Below, one piece after another: positions 28,690 to 40,164 of a stretch of 64,000 nucleotides of DNA. A program made the translations under genes and the position numbers. The notes beneath the pieces were generated by a model. It made no database searches and was not told the DNA's origin. It saw nothing but the letters and a program-made list of their open reading frames with translations. This stretch comes from Reticulitermes speratus (taxonomy: Eukaryota > Arthropoda > Insecta > Blattodea > Rhinotermitidae). The stretch lies in NCBI GenBank assembly GCA_021186555.1, contig JAJKFL010000006.1, forward strand, positions 2,899,715 to 2,963,714. Direction: 5' to 3'. Position 1 is the stretch's first letter. Every line of letters begins with the position of its first letter.

Positions 28690-29790
28690 TGTTGACAGAG
28701 ATACAGAGATAGATTGACTGATAAAGAGGTAGAAAGAGAAGTAGACAAAGAGAGACAGATAAATGAATATATATAGATAAATACAGATATATAGATAGAT
28801 AGATAGATAGAGATTTAGAGAGTTATTAATTCGATAGATAAAGAGTTAGATAGATAGTTAGACAGACAGATAGATACATAGATAGATAGATATATAGATA
28901 GAGATTAAGAGTTATTTATTCGCTGGATAAAGAGTAGTTAGATAGATAGTAATAGTTAGACAGATAGATAGATACATAGATAGATAGATATATAGATAGA
29001 GATTTAGAGAGTTATTAGTTCGCTGATAAAAGAGTTAATTAGATAGATAGATAGTTAGACAGATAGATAGATTACATAGATAGATAGATATATAGATAGA
29101 GATTTAGAGAGTTATTTAGTTCGCTGGATAAAGAGTTAGTTAGATAGATAGATAGATAGTTAGACAGATAGATAGATACATAGATAGATAGATAGATAGA
29201 TAGATTAGAGATTTAGAGAGTTATTTAGTTCGATAGATAAAGAGTTAGTTAGATAGATAGATAGATAGTTAGACAGAATAGATAAGATAGATAATAGATA
29301 GATAGAGATTTAGAGAGTTATTTAGTTCGATAGATAAAGAGTTAGTTAGATAGATAGATAGATAGTTAGTTAGACAGATAGTTTACATAGATAGATAGAT
29401 AGATAGAGATTAGAGAGTTATTTAGTTCGATAGATAAGAGTTAGTTAGATAGATAGATAGATAGTTAGACAGATAGATACATAGATAGATAGATAGATAG
29501 AGATTTAGAGAGTTATTTAGTTCGATAGATAAAGAGTTAGTTAGATAGATAGATAGTTAGACAGACAGATACATAGATAGATAGATAGAGATTTAGAGAG
29601 TTATTTAGTTCGATAGATAAAGAGTTAGATAGATAGTTAGACAGATAGATAGATAAGATAAGTAGATAGATAGATAAAATTAGATAGATAGAGATTTAGA
29701 GAGTTATTTAGTTCGATAAATAAATAGATAAAGAGTTATTTAGATAGATAGATAGATAGTTAGACAGATCGATAGGTACATAGATACAGT
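28690..29790. repeat. GATA satellite with a ~100-bp higher-order unit
   Basis: Runs of GATA are punctuated every 90 to 115 bp by GATTTAGAGAGTTATTTAGT and TCGATAGATAAAGAGTTAG; about ten such units start near 28811, 28909, 29001, 29101, 29210, 29306, 29407, 29511, 29590 and 29694. So this is not a plain microsatellite but a long unit that contains GATA runs of varying length. Confidence 0.92.
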
Positions 29791-30310
29791 GGTAGGTATA
29801 GATATATGGAGAGAAAATCAGAAACCAAGTCATATGTCATATATGGTAGACACACTGAATTCTGTGTATAAGTTCCATGGTGTGGCAAATAACCCATTAC
29901 ATGTAATATGCTGTGTTTATAAAACAACAAGCCTAATGGAAGACATCATTATTATTTATTGCGATTACTATATCTTTGGACATTTAAAATTCGCCATATG
30001 CATTTCGCCTAATTATGTATGCAGCCCGCTCTCATTTAGCACAGTGTAAACAATGTCTGAATGTTTCTATTACTCTTTAATGATTTACATACAAAAGCGA
30101 CAGTAACCGTTATGGGTTTTTATGTTATGGCAAAATTAACATGGCGGCAACGTATGTATGTACTCAGTAAATGATGTACTGTGTGTGTGAAAATTAAACA
30201 CAAATATACCACAGCACACCAACAGAGCTAAACTTCGCAATTTTACTGCATTGCTGCACGTTTAACTGGAGGAGATGTGCTTTGTTCGGAAGATGCAAGC
30301 TAAATATTGA
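29791..30310. other. No recognised feature
   Basis: An 86-codon plus frame (29789-30049) starts in the GATA repeat and shows no domain. Nothing else recognised. Confidence 0.4.
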
Positions 30311-30314
30311 AATC

Positions 30315-30405
30315 TGTTGTCTTCTGGGTAATTACACGGCGTCGTATGGTAATTATTTATCGACGTTTCGGGACATGTCGGTCCCATCTTCACGGGTCAA
30401 GATTC
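30315..30405 (-). mobile_element. Small hammerhead element (CCCAGAAGA tail), single copy
   Basis: Minus strand order: GUGAAGA, GGGAC/GUCCC helix II, GAAACGUCG, spacer, GACGCCGTGTAATTACCCAG and AAGA. It shares the tail with the foldback at 13498-13811 and is not in foldback form. Target duplications were not found. Confidence 0.6.
30360..30397 (-). ncRNA. Hammerhead-like motif
   Basis: Minus strand: GUGAAGA (30387-30393), U, GGGAC, loop CGACAU, GUCCC, GAAAC (30364-30368), GUC. Helix II is a perfect 5-bp stem, but the first core base is G, not C, so activity is unlikely. Confidence 0.5.
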
Positions 30406-30409
30406 CAAG

Positions 30410-31189
30410 TAGGAAAGAAAGCCTAAACACAGAAACTGGTCAGCATAGCGGGGTGGGGAAACGTGCGATGTGACGACAGCCAATAGGATGAGAGAGGGGG
30501 TGGATTCAAGGTCACAATGTGTTCAGTGCGGCGGGATGAGAATTATGGAAGAAATATGTCTGGAATGCAGCGACAACTTGAAGGTAAGTGGAACGAAGTG
30601 AACGGAAATGAATAACAGAGTAAACGTACATAAACACAGGAAAATAAAGGAATAGAAGTAGAAGAAACAATTAAGAATAAAATAAATGCAGTATAAAAAT
30701 CATAAAGAAAGGGAAAGGAAAAATTAAATAAGAGTAAAGAAAGAATTAGTTAAAAAAATATGTCAATATTGTACAACATTTTATTGATAGTTAAAACAGC
30801 TACGTCGTCAGTACAAGACTTGCACAAAATATAACTAACCAGTTGTTCAGCGCGAACATTAAATAAGTTTTGACATTCGCACTGCAGAGAAAAAACGTAA
30901 GTTCGAAATTTTAAATATTGAATATACAGAAATGAAGAGGCATTAAGATCAAAATAATTTAATGATGCACTATCATTGTATGGATGTTTTCAAATAGGTT
31001 TCTCCTCATGTCCGTCTGTAGGTTCGTATGCAGCAACTCGAAAAAAAAAGGCAGAAGAATTTTCATAAAATTTTATATTTCTGATTTTAAAAAATTGCCC
31101 AGAAATTCCTATTTTAATTTATATGACTAAATTGTACGACTATTAGGCATTGAGTTAATATTACCTGCAACATCTCACTTTAAACAAAT
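30410..31189. other. No recognised gene; AT-rich
   Basis: A-rich sequence (30580-30780) followed by AT-rich sequence that may belong to the retroelement whose ribozyme-like end is at 31323. No reverse transcriptase motif was found in any frame. Confidence 0.4.
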
Positions 31190-31470
31190 TTTGAATTTAC
31201 AACATTGTAATTTCATGTTTATTAACTTTGTACGTTTTAGAATTTTATTATTTAAACATTTTAACGAACGCGACACAATATCTAGTTAAGTGTTCTGCCC
31301 TTATACTCCTTTTTCAGAATAATTCCCTGATGATGGCACCTTGGTGCCGAAACATGTAGGAGTTTTATACTTCTAAATGTATTTGATTAAGTGCATAAGT
31401 TGTTTAATATATTAATTGTAACTATATGCACGGTATGAATAACTTAAAAAAATATATTAAATCAAAACTT
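31190..31470 (+). mobile_element. Penelope-like element end with hammerhead motif
   Basis: AT-rich lead-in, ribozyme core at 31323-31364, then GTAGGAGTTTTATACTTC, GCACGGTATGAATAACTT and AATATATTAAATCAAAACTT. The tail after the ribozyme resembles that at 11100-11180 (CGCAATATGAATAACGTTAT; ATTAAAT), supporting common origin. Confidence 0.55.
31323..31364 (+). ncRNA. Hammerhead ribozyme, best-preserved copy
   Basis: UUCC (helix I), CUGAUGA 31327-31333, U, GGCAC, tetraloop CUUG, GUGCC, GAAAC 31349-31353, AU loop, GUA 31356-31358, GGAG (helix I). Every invariant core base is present, helix II is a perfect 5-bp stem, helix I pairs CC with GG plus UU with AG (one wobble), and helix III is AC/GU as in minimal hammerheads of Penelope-like elements. 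Predicted cut after GUA. Confidence 0.75.
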
Positions 31471-31970
31471 CAGTAAGTTGCACCTGAAGCCCAAATTTGC
31501 AGTGTATGTTTATCGTTACTTTGTCGCTGTCACCTCACTGAGTTCCAATCAAGTTTTGCCACACTCCCCTTCTCCATTTTTCCTCCACGTCAAAATTAGC
31601 AGCAGCCACGAATATCGCTCCCGTACACTCATTACAACAATACAAATTTCTTGTACTGTTTTCCCGATTCACTGCCAATCAAGTGAACTGGCTCAATGGA
31701 GAAGAACAATACAGCACAATGTCTACAGGAGACAAGTGAAATAATGAAGATCATGTGACAAAAGGCTTATTCTGAGAGAAGGTTGACACTGTGTTCGATT
31801 GGAATACTGTCTTAGAAAAGGAGAAATGAAGCAACGTTTCATTCAAACATTTAAAAACTTTCTCTAAAGGATATTAACAAAAATTTTGAAAAAATGGAAA
31901 TATTTAAAAGTAAACTTGTCCTTGTAGTTAATTAAGTAGCACAATATCAAGATGCATTCTTCCACCAGGT
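31471..31970. other. No recognised feature
   Basis: An 88-codon plus frame at 31478-31744 has no domain. Nothing else recognised. Confidence 0.4.
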
Positions 31971-32020
31971 TATATGTTTCGGACGTGTTTGCTGCCCCCT
32001 TCCTCAGAGTTGAAATGGTC
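31971..32020 (-). ncRNA. Hammerhead-like motif, degraded
   Basis: Minus strand: CUGAGGA, then a 20-base segment with weak GG/CC pairing only, then GAAACAUAUAACC. Core elements are in order but helix II is poor. It sits just left of the 107-bp satellite. Confidence 0.4.
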
Positions 32021-32139
32021 CATAAAGATGTAGGTTTGTATAATTGTATTCAGGTTGCATTACTTCTCAGTATCACAGCATATAGCAGAAATAACACTGA
32101 GATAACCTTACTAAAATAGAGACTGGAATGAGGTTCTAA

Positions 32140-33555
32140 AGACTGTGGATACCGTACATATTGGTAACAGTGTGCACTGATATAGTGACAGTGAGGATTT
32201 GAATAGCATACAGTAACTGTACCGCAATACTGGCACATCGCACTAACAGCTGTGGCTACCGTACATATTGGTAACAGTGTGCACTGATATAGTGACAGTG
32301 ATGATTTGAATAGCATACAGTAACTGTACCGCAATACTGGCACATCGCTTTGACAGCTGTGGCTACCGTACATATTGGTAACAGTGTGCACTGATATAGT
32401 GACAGTGAGGATTTGAATAGCATACAGTAACTGTACCGCAATACTGGCACATCGCTTTGACAGCTGTGGCTACCGTACATATTGGTAACAGTGTGCACTG
32501 ATATAGTGACAGTGAGGATTTGAATAGCATACAGTAACTGTACCGGAATATTGGCACATCGCTTTGACAGCTGTGGCTACCGTACGTATTGGTAACAGTG
32601 TGCACTGATATAGTGACAGTGAGGATTTGAATAGCATACAGTAACTGTACCGCAATACTGGCACATCGCACTAACAGCTGTGGCTACCGTACATATTGGT
32701 AACAGTGTGCACTGATATAGTGACAGTGAGGATTTGAATAGCATACAGTAACTGTACCGGAATATTGGCACATCGCTTTGACAGCTGTGGCTACCGTACG
32801 TATTGGTAACAGTGTGCACTGATATAGTGACAGTGAGGATTTGAATAGCATACAGTAACTGTACCGCAATACTGGCACATCGCACTAACAGCTGTGGCTA
32901 CCGTACATATTGGTAACAGTGTGCACTGATATAGTGACAGTGAGGATTTGAATAGCATACAGTAACTGTACCGCAATACTGGCACATCGCTTTGACAGCT
33001 GTGGCTACCGTACATATTGGTAACAGTGTGCACTGATATAGTGACAGTGAGGATTTGAATAGCATACAGTAACTGTACCGCAATACTGGCACATCGCACT
33101 AACAGCTGTGGCTACCGTACATATTGGTAACAGTGTGCACTGATATAGTGACAGTGAGGATTTGAATAGCATACAGTAACTGTACCGCAATACTGGCACA
33201 TCGCTTTGACAGCTGTGGCTACCGTACATATTGGTAACAGTGTGCACTGATATAGTGACAGTGAGGATTTGAATAGCATACAGTAACTGTACCGCAATAC
33301 TGGCACATCGCACTAACAGCTGTGGCTACCGTACATATTGGTAACAGTGTGCACTGATATAGTGACAGTGAGGATTTGAATAGCATACAGTAACTGTACC
33401 GCAATACTGGCACATCGCTTTGACAGCTGTGGCTACCGTACATATTGGTAACAGTGTGCACTGATATAGTGACAGTGAGGATTTGAATAGCATACAGTAA
33501 CTGTACCGCAATACTGGCACATCGCTTTGACAGCTGTGGCTACCGTACGCATTGG
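32140..33555. repeat. 107-bp satellite with 214-bp dimer structure
   Basis: About 13 copies of a 107-bp unit (CTGTGGCTACCGTACATATT, CATACAGTAACTGTACCGCA). Units end in CGCTTTGACAG or CGCACTAACAG; over 32560-33420 the two alternate strictly, giving a 214-bp higher-order unit. Two copies share GGAATATTGG, marking a duplicated segment. Several minus frames stay open through 107-codon cycles (for example MHTVTNMYGSHSCQSDVPVL); these follow from the repeat and are not called as genes. Confidence 0.95.
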
Positions 33556-33980
33556 TAAGATTACTGAGTGAATTTTGTAAAATATTTGTGTGTTTTCTGA
33601 AACGTCCGTGGCACTGAACAGAAAAGTTATACGTTGATATCCGCTACATGAATTTAGGAAAGGCTCCTTATTCGTTGAACATAAACGCCTGTGGATGCGG
33701 GTTAGACTGCCCGTGCAATAGATGTGTTGAAGAAGTTGCCGAAAGTGCACGGCGCCAATAACGTTACACTGCTGTAACGCACTGCGACACACCTCAGCTG
33801 AAAATACGCCGGTTTAACAGAGAAAGTGCTTGTGTAGAACACACAGTTTGGTGTCGTTCGTTCGATAACACAACACAACACAATAACACAACACACAATA
33901 ACACACTGTCAAAGTTGCCGTTTGTTTATTGCTCACACTACAGCACTCCAACCGGACTTCATCCATTACGTGATTAAAAT
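33556..33980. other. No recognised feature
   Basis: Single-copy-looking sequence with an ACACAATAACAC-rich microsatellite near 33868-33905. No gene recognised. Confidence 0.4.
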
Positions 33981-33984
33981 ACAT

Positions 33985-34030
33985 TTCAGAAACACGACGT
34001 TTCGGAAACTGGCTGTTTCCGTCCTCATAT
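33985..34030 (-). ncRNA. Hammerhead-like motif with strong helix II
   Basis: Minus strand: AUGAGGA, then GGAAAC, loop AGCCA, GUUUCC, then GAAACGUCGUG. Helix II is a perfect 6-bp stem with a sequence unlike every other copy in the window. The first core base is A and not C. Confidence 0.5.
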
Positions 34031-34241
34031 AAAGAAGAGTAAACTGTTCAGTTGCGCCAGTTAAATGAAACTAATTTTTATCAGTAAATGTATGGACCAA
34101 ACTTAAGTGCTTCTTCCCATGTCTTTAACTGAGAACGAAATGTTTTCGTAGAATATTGTTCAGAGTATACTGCATTTACTCACGCACAAGTACATTTGAG
34201 GCGTCATAGGAATAATAATGGTAAATATGTCCCTGCTTACG

Positions 34242-34617
34242 TCATGAAGGCACATGTGTGCTTGGAAGTATTGCTTCATTAATTCTTCGTATTTTTAAAA
34301 GTGTTTGGACCAATTGCTTTGTATTCAGTCGCCATATTGTACTCTCTTCTTCTGCCTTAAAGTCTCCAAATTTTAGCCATCGATATGACTGTTCAATATC
34401 CACCAATTTTTCGCCTGAGTTACTTGGGAATTTCTCATGCATCCTTTTCCCCTACCATCTTTCTTTGGTCTTCTCTGCTATGATGTCCTCTTATTTGTCT
34501 TTTTTCTCTCAGAAATTCTCTCTTGAGACTTCTAGCTCTCTGTAACTTCTCATCATCATCATCATCCTCTTCCTCGTTGAAATTTTGAGACTTGTACATG
34601 CCAACGGTCTCCACCAA
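34242..34617 (-). pseudogene. Possible retroelement-derived coding remnant
   Basis: Two overlapping minus frames: one with NEEEDDDDDEKLQRARSLKR and KREFLREKRQIRGHH, the next with SYRWLKFGDFKAEEESTI. The WLKFG-FKAEEES string resembles the WL-KGDLKPETES motif found in C-terminal parts of some retroelement or transposon ORFs. The switch of frame suggests one broken gene. An acidic, charged host protein exon cannot be excluded. Confidence 0.3.
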
Positions 34618-34828
34618 CTCACATCACAGAATGTGTCCCCCTCTTTCTGAAACTGTCTGTACACCGTAGCAACGGGTCTATAATCCAGTGGCAAATTTGG
34701 TAATTTCAGAAGTTCATATAAAATACGAAGATTTGATAAAACCGGTAATAGGCAAAAAGGAGCAGTGGATTAAGGAAAGGACAGAGGCGAAGGCAATTAC
34801 TCTTAATTAAGTAGATTAATTTGAAGTT

Positions 34829-35089
34829 GCCGATCCCAGTGGCCGCTCGGTCTAAGGCGTGGGTCTGCGGCCGCTCGCTTACTGGGATTGCGGGTTCGAA
34901 TCCCGACGGGGGCATGGATGTCTGTCTCTTGTAAGTGTTGTGTGTTGTCAGGTAGAGGTCTCTGCGACGGGCTGATCACTTGTCCAGAGGAGTCCTACCG
35001 AGTGTGGTGTGTCTAAAGTGTGTGATCGTGAAGCCTTGAAAAATGAGGCGGCCTAGGGCCCCTAGGGGCTGTCGAGCCATTGAAAAAAA
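34829..35089 (+). mobile_element. tRNA-Leu-like SINE (family C)
   Basis: Head CCAGTGGCCGCTCGGTCTAA (A box), GGGTTCGAATCCCGAC (B box), body GGTAGAGGTCTCTGCGACGG, GGGCTGATCACTTGTCC, tail GAGCCATTG with an A-run. Flanks aatttgaagtt (34818-34828) and aatttgtagtt (35090-35100) form an 11-bp target duplication with one mismatch. Essentially full length. Confidence 0.92.
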
Positions 35090-35100
35090 AATTTGTAGTT

Positions 35101-36034
35101 ACGTTTTAATGACAAATATCTGATAGTCAGAAATTCCGTTCAAATATCAGTCTGCTATTCACAGTGTTAAGGTCATGAACCTTTATCCTTTAATGTTTTA
35201 AGACTGAAGTCAATGACCTTATTTCATGTTAAATATATTTCAAGTAAGTTCAACGTTTCTGTAGATCAGGAAGTAACAAATATCAGATTCATTATTTGTG
35301 TTCTGGAGACATGCAAAGCGTTGCCCTTGTTAAGAAGCTCCACATAACGACAGAAAAAGCTTTCTTTATGCAAAAGAATGACGAAAAAAAAAAACCGAAA
35401 AAACGGAATAAAACTAAGGGAATATCGGATTACCTTTACATCACACATGTTGAAAGTCAAATTCTGAATCGAGATCCTATTTTCTATTACACTGGGGAAT
35501 GTTCATTGAAAGTTCTTTTTGAAAAAAGACAGACGCTAGACGGCAGAGAGCAAAAAAAAAATTAATGTACCTCGCTCTTTGCTAAAGTTACGTTCGTCTT
35601 GACTACCATGAATAATATTAAGTTTGTGGAAGTATTGGGGGATCCGGGTCGGTTACGACCGCATGTATATAATTATACTCCCACCTCTACTTTCCTTTCG
35701 GCACACTATTATAGAGGACAGTGAGTTTATAAAGAGGTTATATGAGAACACGAAAAATAGTGCGCGAAATTATAGTGTTTAAACTGCGTGGGAGTGCAAA
35801 CACGGACACAAACTAACTGGATGGAATTCTAACGTCTTACATTTAATATCAATACCGAAATTTTAATATATGCTTCTGTTTGAACACCGTGTAATAAAAT
35901 AATAAATTTCAGTGACAAGCATAAAGATCCGCTACGCTTTATAAGGGCATAATGGTTACTAAATAGGTGTAGAGTAGCTAACGGAAACTAAATTATTACG
36001 TTTTACTAGAACCAATCGATAAAGTATAAAGGTA
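35101..36034. other. No recognised feature
   Basis: AT-rich, with an 89-codon Lys-rich plus frame (35296-35565) crossing several A-runs; no domain. Nothing else recognised. Confidence 0.4.
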
Positions 36035-36298
36035 TAGCAACCCCATTACAGGCCTCGACAGGCCCTTAGGGTTCCAGAAGGTTGAGGCTCATAGATTTAT
36101 AGACAATCGGCACATCAAGGTGGTACGGTTGTCAGCCCTACGCACCGGCTGCCTTTACCCCCCAGAAAATACTCCTGGTACTCATTTCTGTTAGAGGCTG
36201 AGTAGACCCCAGGGCCATAGTGCGACCGAAAGGATTATGTCAATGAAAAATTCCAATGACACCATCTGGAATCGAACCCGTAACCTTCCGGCTTGAAG
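36035..36298 (-). mobile_element. SINE (family B), head truncated
   Basis: Plus strand: CCCATTACAGGCCTCGACAG, CCTACGCACCGGCTGCCTTT, GACACCATCTGGAATCGAAC, then CCGGCTTG where the match stops, so the tRNA A-box end is lost. It keeps the segment CTGAGTAGACCCCAGGGCCA that the 45523 copy lacks, so that copy has an internal deletion. Confidence 0.88.
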
Positions 36299-37285
36299 AA
36301 ATGAATAAAGTATTTATTGCAATTATACGGAACACGTAGGAGTTAACAATAAACAATTCACTTCTTTTATATGATAAAGTGCTTAATTTTGTTTTTTAAA
36401 CGCTGTTTCTACTTGCAATGAAGTGGGATTGAGTTTATTGTACTGCGGTCTATTGTACCAGCCCACCGTATTACGTAATTATAGCTGGGAGGGAAAAGAG
36501 AAGTGTTTGGGGGAAATTTGCTCCACGAAAGTTGCTCACTGTAAATTACATACATGCTTTGCTGCAGGAACGAAACGTGATATTATAGAAAGATAATGTA
36601 TTATCACTGACGTTGTACAAAGATAATGTCTTACAAATGATATTTTGAACATATAATTAAACATTTTAAAATTTTTACTTTCCTTGCTGAGGCAGTGAAT
36701 AGAAACTTTACGCAGAAACTGAAATATTTATTCAAAACACGCGTGGTGGTAAGACGAAATTAATTTTAAAATAACACAACGTGATTTGAAAATTAAATCT
36801 TGTTAATAGTGTTTCCTTTCTATTTTCCTACACGAAATAGAAAAAAAAAACTTCTTTTACAAAAAAGATATAAATTTGAGAACTGCGGAGATGAGAGTTT
36901 TATGACCTACACTTAGGTACATAAGAAATAAGCAACGTGAACAAAAAAAAAAAAAAATCAGCAGACAGTCGCATAAAATAAATGTGAACGAAAATTCCTT
37001 CAGACAGAGGAATAAATCGGCAAGACAAATTATGTAAACAGAATTTTTGAGATAGAAAGAAATAAAACCTTTCAGAACAAAGACAACACAAGGACCTCCG
37101 CTTATGATTTGTGCAGACCGTAAGATATATTGGAATTAAAATTCGATAAGATAATGTAATTTAGTATCGTTTCTTCTTAAGAATTCAAATATTTACTTCT
37201 CAGAGCTTTTGTTACAACGCTCACAAACCATGACAAAATATACATTTGTAAAATGAAGAACATTGTATTGTAAATGTTCGTAACT
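36299..37285. other. No recognised feature
   Basis: AT-rich sequence with several A-runs (36841, 36942); no gene or repeat boundary recognised. Confidence 0.4.
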
Positions 37286-37450
37286 AAGCACCAAGACATA
37301 AAGACCTTTAAGTGGAGGTATAGCTCCATGTATTTTAACCCCCGCAACAGATAGAAGTGTGTGCTCAGCTTTATGATCCGGCCGCTTAACCTAGATTTTG
37401 AGGAGACTGGGTGGAATCAGCATCTGTCAGGACGCTTTGGACAAGAAAAA
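37286..37450 (-). mobile_element. SINE (family A), degraded
   Basis: Plus strand retains AGTGGAGGTATAGCTCCATG, GATCCGGCCGCTTAACC and GAGACTGGGTGG in family A order; the head is not recognisable. Confidence 0.55.
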
Positions 37451-37563
37451 AAAACACCCGAACATCCTTTTTTCGGTCTTGTTATGGGATGTTCTTCGGA
37501 CTGACCTTGATTTGTAAGCGAAGCGTTTCAAACTGTTGTACATGAAAATGACGATATTTGTTG

Positions 37564-39176
37564 GAACAGAACAGAAGGCTGCGCAGCGCTAAGTGTGCAC
37601 CATGTAGAGGAACAGAACAGAAGGCTGCGCAGCGCTAAGTGTGCACCATGTAGAGGAACAGAACAGAAGGCTGCGCAGCGCTAAGTGTGCACTATGTAGA
37701 GAAACAGAACAGAAGGCTGCGCAGCGCTAAGTGTGCACTATGTAGAGGAACAGAACAGAAGGCTGCGCAGCGCTAAGTGTGCACCATGTAGAGAACAGAA
37801 CAGAAGGCTGCGCAGCGTTAAGTGTGACCATGTAGAGGAACAGAACAGAAGGCTGCGCAGCGCTAAGTGTGCACTATGTAGAGGAACAGAACAGAAGGCT
37901 GCGCAGCGTTAAGTGTGTACCAAGGAACAGAAGGCTGCGCAGCGCTAAGTGTGTACCAAGGAACAGAACAGAAGGCTGCGCAGCGCTAAGTGTGCACCAT
38001 GTAGAGGAACAGAACAGAAGGCTGCGCAGCGCTAAGTGTGCACCATGTAGAGGAACAGAACAGAAGGCTGCGCAGCGCTAAGTGTGCACCATGTAGAGGA
38101 ACAGAACAGAAGGCTGCGCAGCGTTAAGTGTGTACCAAGGAACAGAACAGAAGGCTGCGCAGCGCTAAGTTTGCACCATGTAGAGGAACAGAACAGAAGG
38201 CTGCGCAGCGCTAAGTGTGTACCAAGGAACAGAACAGAAGGCTGCGCAGCGCTAAGTGTGCACCATGTAGAGGAACAGAACAGAAGGCTGCGCAGCGCTA
38301 AGTGTGACCAAGTAGAGGAACAGAACAGAAGGCTGCGCAGCGCTAAGTGTGTACCAAGGAACAGAACAGAAGGCTGCGCAGCGCTAAGTGTGTACCAAGG
38401 AACAGAACAGAAGGCTGCGCAGCGCTAAGTGTGCACCATGTAGAGGAACAGAACAGAAGGCTGCGCAGCGCTAAGTGTGACCATGTAGAGGAACAGAACA
38501 GAAGGCTGCGCAGCGCTAAGTGTGTACCAAGGAACAGAACAGAAGGCTGAGCAGCGCTAAGTGTGTACCAAGGAACAGAACAGAAGGCTGCGCAGCGCTA
38601 AGTGTGCACCATGTAGAGGAACAGAACAGAAGGCTGCGCAGCGCTAAGTGTGCACCATGTAGAGGAACAGAACAGAAGGCTGCGCAGCGCTAAGTGTGAC
38701 CATGTAGAGGAACAGAACAGAAGGCTGCGCAGCGCTAAGTGTGTACCAAGGAACAGAACAGAAGGCTGAGCAGCGCTAAGTGTGTACCAAGGAACAGAAC
38801 AGAAGGCTGCGCAGCGCTAAGTGTGTACCATTTAGAGGAACAGAACAGAAGGCTGCGCAGCGCTAAGTGTGACCATGTAGAGGAACAGAACAGAAGGCTG
38901 CGCAGCGCTAAGTGTGTACCAAGGAACAGAACAGAAGGCTGCGCAGCGCTAAGTGTGTACCAAGGAACAGAATAGAAGGCTGCGCAGCGCTAAGTGTGTA
39001 CCAAGGAACAGAACAGAAGGCTGCGCAGCGCTAAGTGTGTACCAAGGAACAGAATAGAAGGCTGCGCAGCGCTAAGTGTGTACCAAGGAACAGAACAGAA
39101 GGCTGCGCAGCGCTAAGTGTGTACCAAGGAACAGAACAGAAGGCTGCGCAGCGCTAAGTGTGTACCATGTAGAGGA
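37564..39176. repeat. Mixed 46/41-bp minisatellite
   Basis: About 37 copies of a unit starting AACAGAACAGAAGGCTGCGC and AGCGCTAAGTGTG. Long units (46 bp) end CACCATGTAGAGG, short units (41 bp) end TACCAAGG. The core GCTGCGCAGC is a perfect palindrome. Long units dominate on the left, short on the right (38900-39150 nearly all short). Open frames such as EQNRRLRSAKC repeats follow from the array. Confidence 0.95.
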
Positions 39177-39389
39177 AACAGTTTCCTGGATCTCGTTACT
39201 GTCTTGGCACATTTGTAGGAGGGTAATCCCCTGCTTCTGTCCTGCACTGCCTCTGCTGCCACTACTTACATATCTCTCTGATCCTACACAGACCACCTCC
39301 GGACAAAAAGGGTCTATCACACATTTTATTCCTTTGAAGCCTGAGGTTTGCCTTGAATCAATGATTCTGACAAGGCTTGGCAAATCCAT
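39177..39389 (-). pseudogene. Unassigned protein-like frame
   Basis: From ATG at 39389 the minus frame reads MDLPSLVRIIDSRQTSGFKG, IKCVIDPFCPEVVCVGSERY, VSSGSRGSAGQKQG and then ITLLQMCQDSNEIQETVS, after which it enters the 46/41-bp array. Composition is balanced and unlike the flanking repeats, which is why I mention it. I do not recognise the family. It could be an exon piece of a host gene or an unknown transposon; the array end cuts it. Confidence 0.3.
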
Positions 39390-39524
39390 GGTATTTGCCG
39401 AAAGCTTTCTGTAAAGAAGAATTCATTTGTAAAGAATGCCTGAATAGACACTATGACGACCTTAACGGAAGCAATTTCCTTTAATTTTGAATTGTTACAG
39501 CACTTAGGAAAATGGGTTAAATGA

Positions 39525-39790
39525 GTAACGTTTTCTCTGTACACGCCAGGAAAGCATATAGGGGGATATAGAGGTATAGCTCCACTCATTCTTAACCTTA
39601 GCGCTAGATGGACGTGAGTGGTAAAATTCACGGCCCTGCTCATTTATATATGGGAAAACACCCACTGCATAAAGAGTTTGGTGGGCCCAAGAGCCGGTTT
39701 GGGCCTTTTCGAGCACAAAAAAATATATATTTCTTCGGCGAGGAATCAAACCACGGATCCTGCATCTCGTAACCCAGTAGTTTACGAAAC
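39525..39790 (-). mobile_element. tRNA-derived SINE (family A)
   Basis: Plus strand: TCTCTGTACACGCCAGGAAA, AGAGGTATAGCTCCACTC, CATAAAGAGTTTGGTGGGCC and GAATCAAACCACGGATCC (reverse B box) followed by ACCCAGTAGTTTACG. Complete in outline but mutated in the promoter boxes. Confidence 0.75.
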
Positions 39791-40164
39791 TTCCTGTAGA
39801 GTAACCTTTAGAAAACCGGTACTAAAGGAAACCGTCAAGTTGCGGTTCTGAAAAAAGAGGGTGACAGTTGTCTGCACTTCAAACCAACCATTTGATTAGA
39901 CTTGCTTTTGGTTCTAGATTAACATGTAGCAACTCTATTTTGTTTCTATATCTTTTTAAACTCGTTATTTAAAGGCACTGTCAGTTGCTAAAAGTATATA
40001 GCGTTAGTGATAGATGGATATCCCAGTGCCACTTCATCCACCTCAAATCCCACACGGACTGTTGTTCTGTCGTCTTTTATTCTGAATATAGCTTGTTTTT
40101 GTTATTCTGGGGTTCCACCACAATTTTTAAAATCCAAACAGGCCCAAAGCCAGTAATTTTTGGA
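39791..40164. other. No recognised feature
   Basis: No repeat or gene recognised in this short stretch. Confidence 0.4.

Noticed and set aside
32140-33555. Overlapping minus frames of the 107-bp satellite as genes
   Set aside because: Frames recur every 107 bp with the same peptide and no stop by chance; both dimer variants give the same kind of frame.
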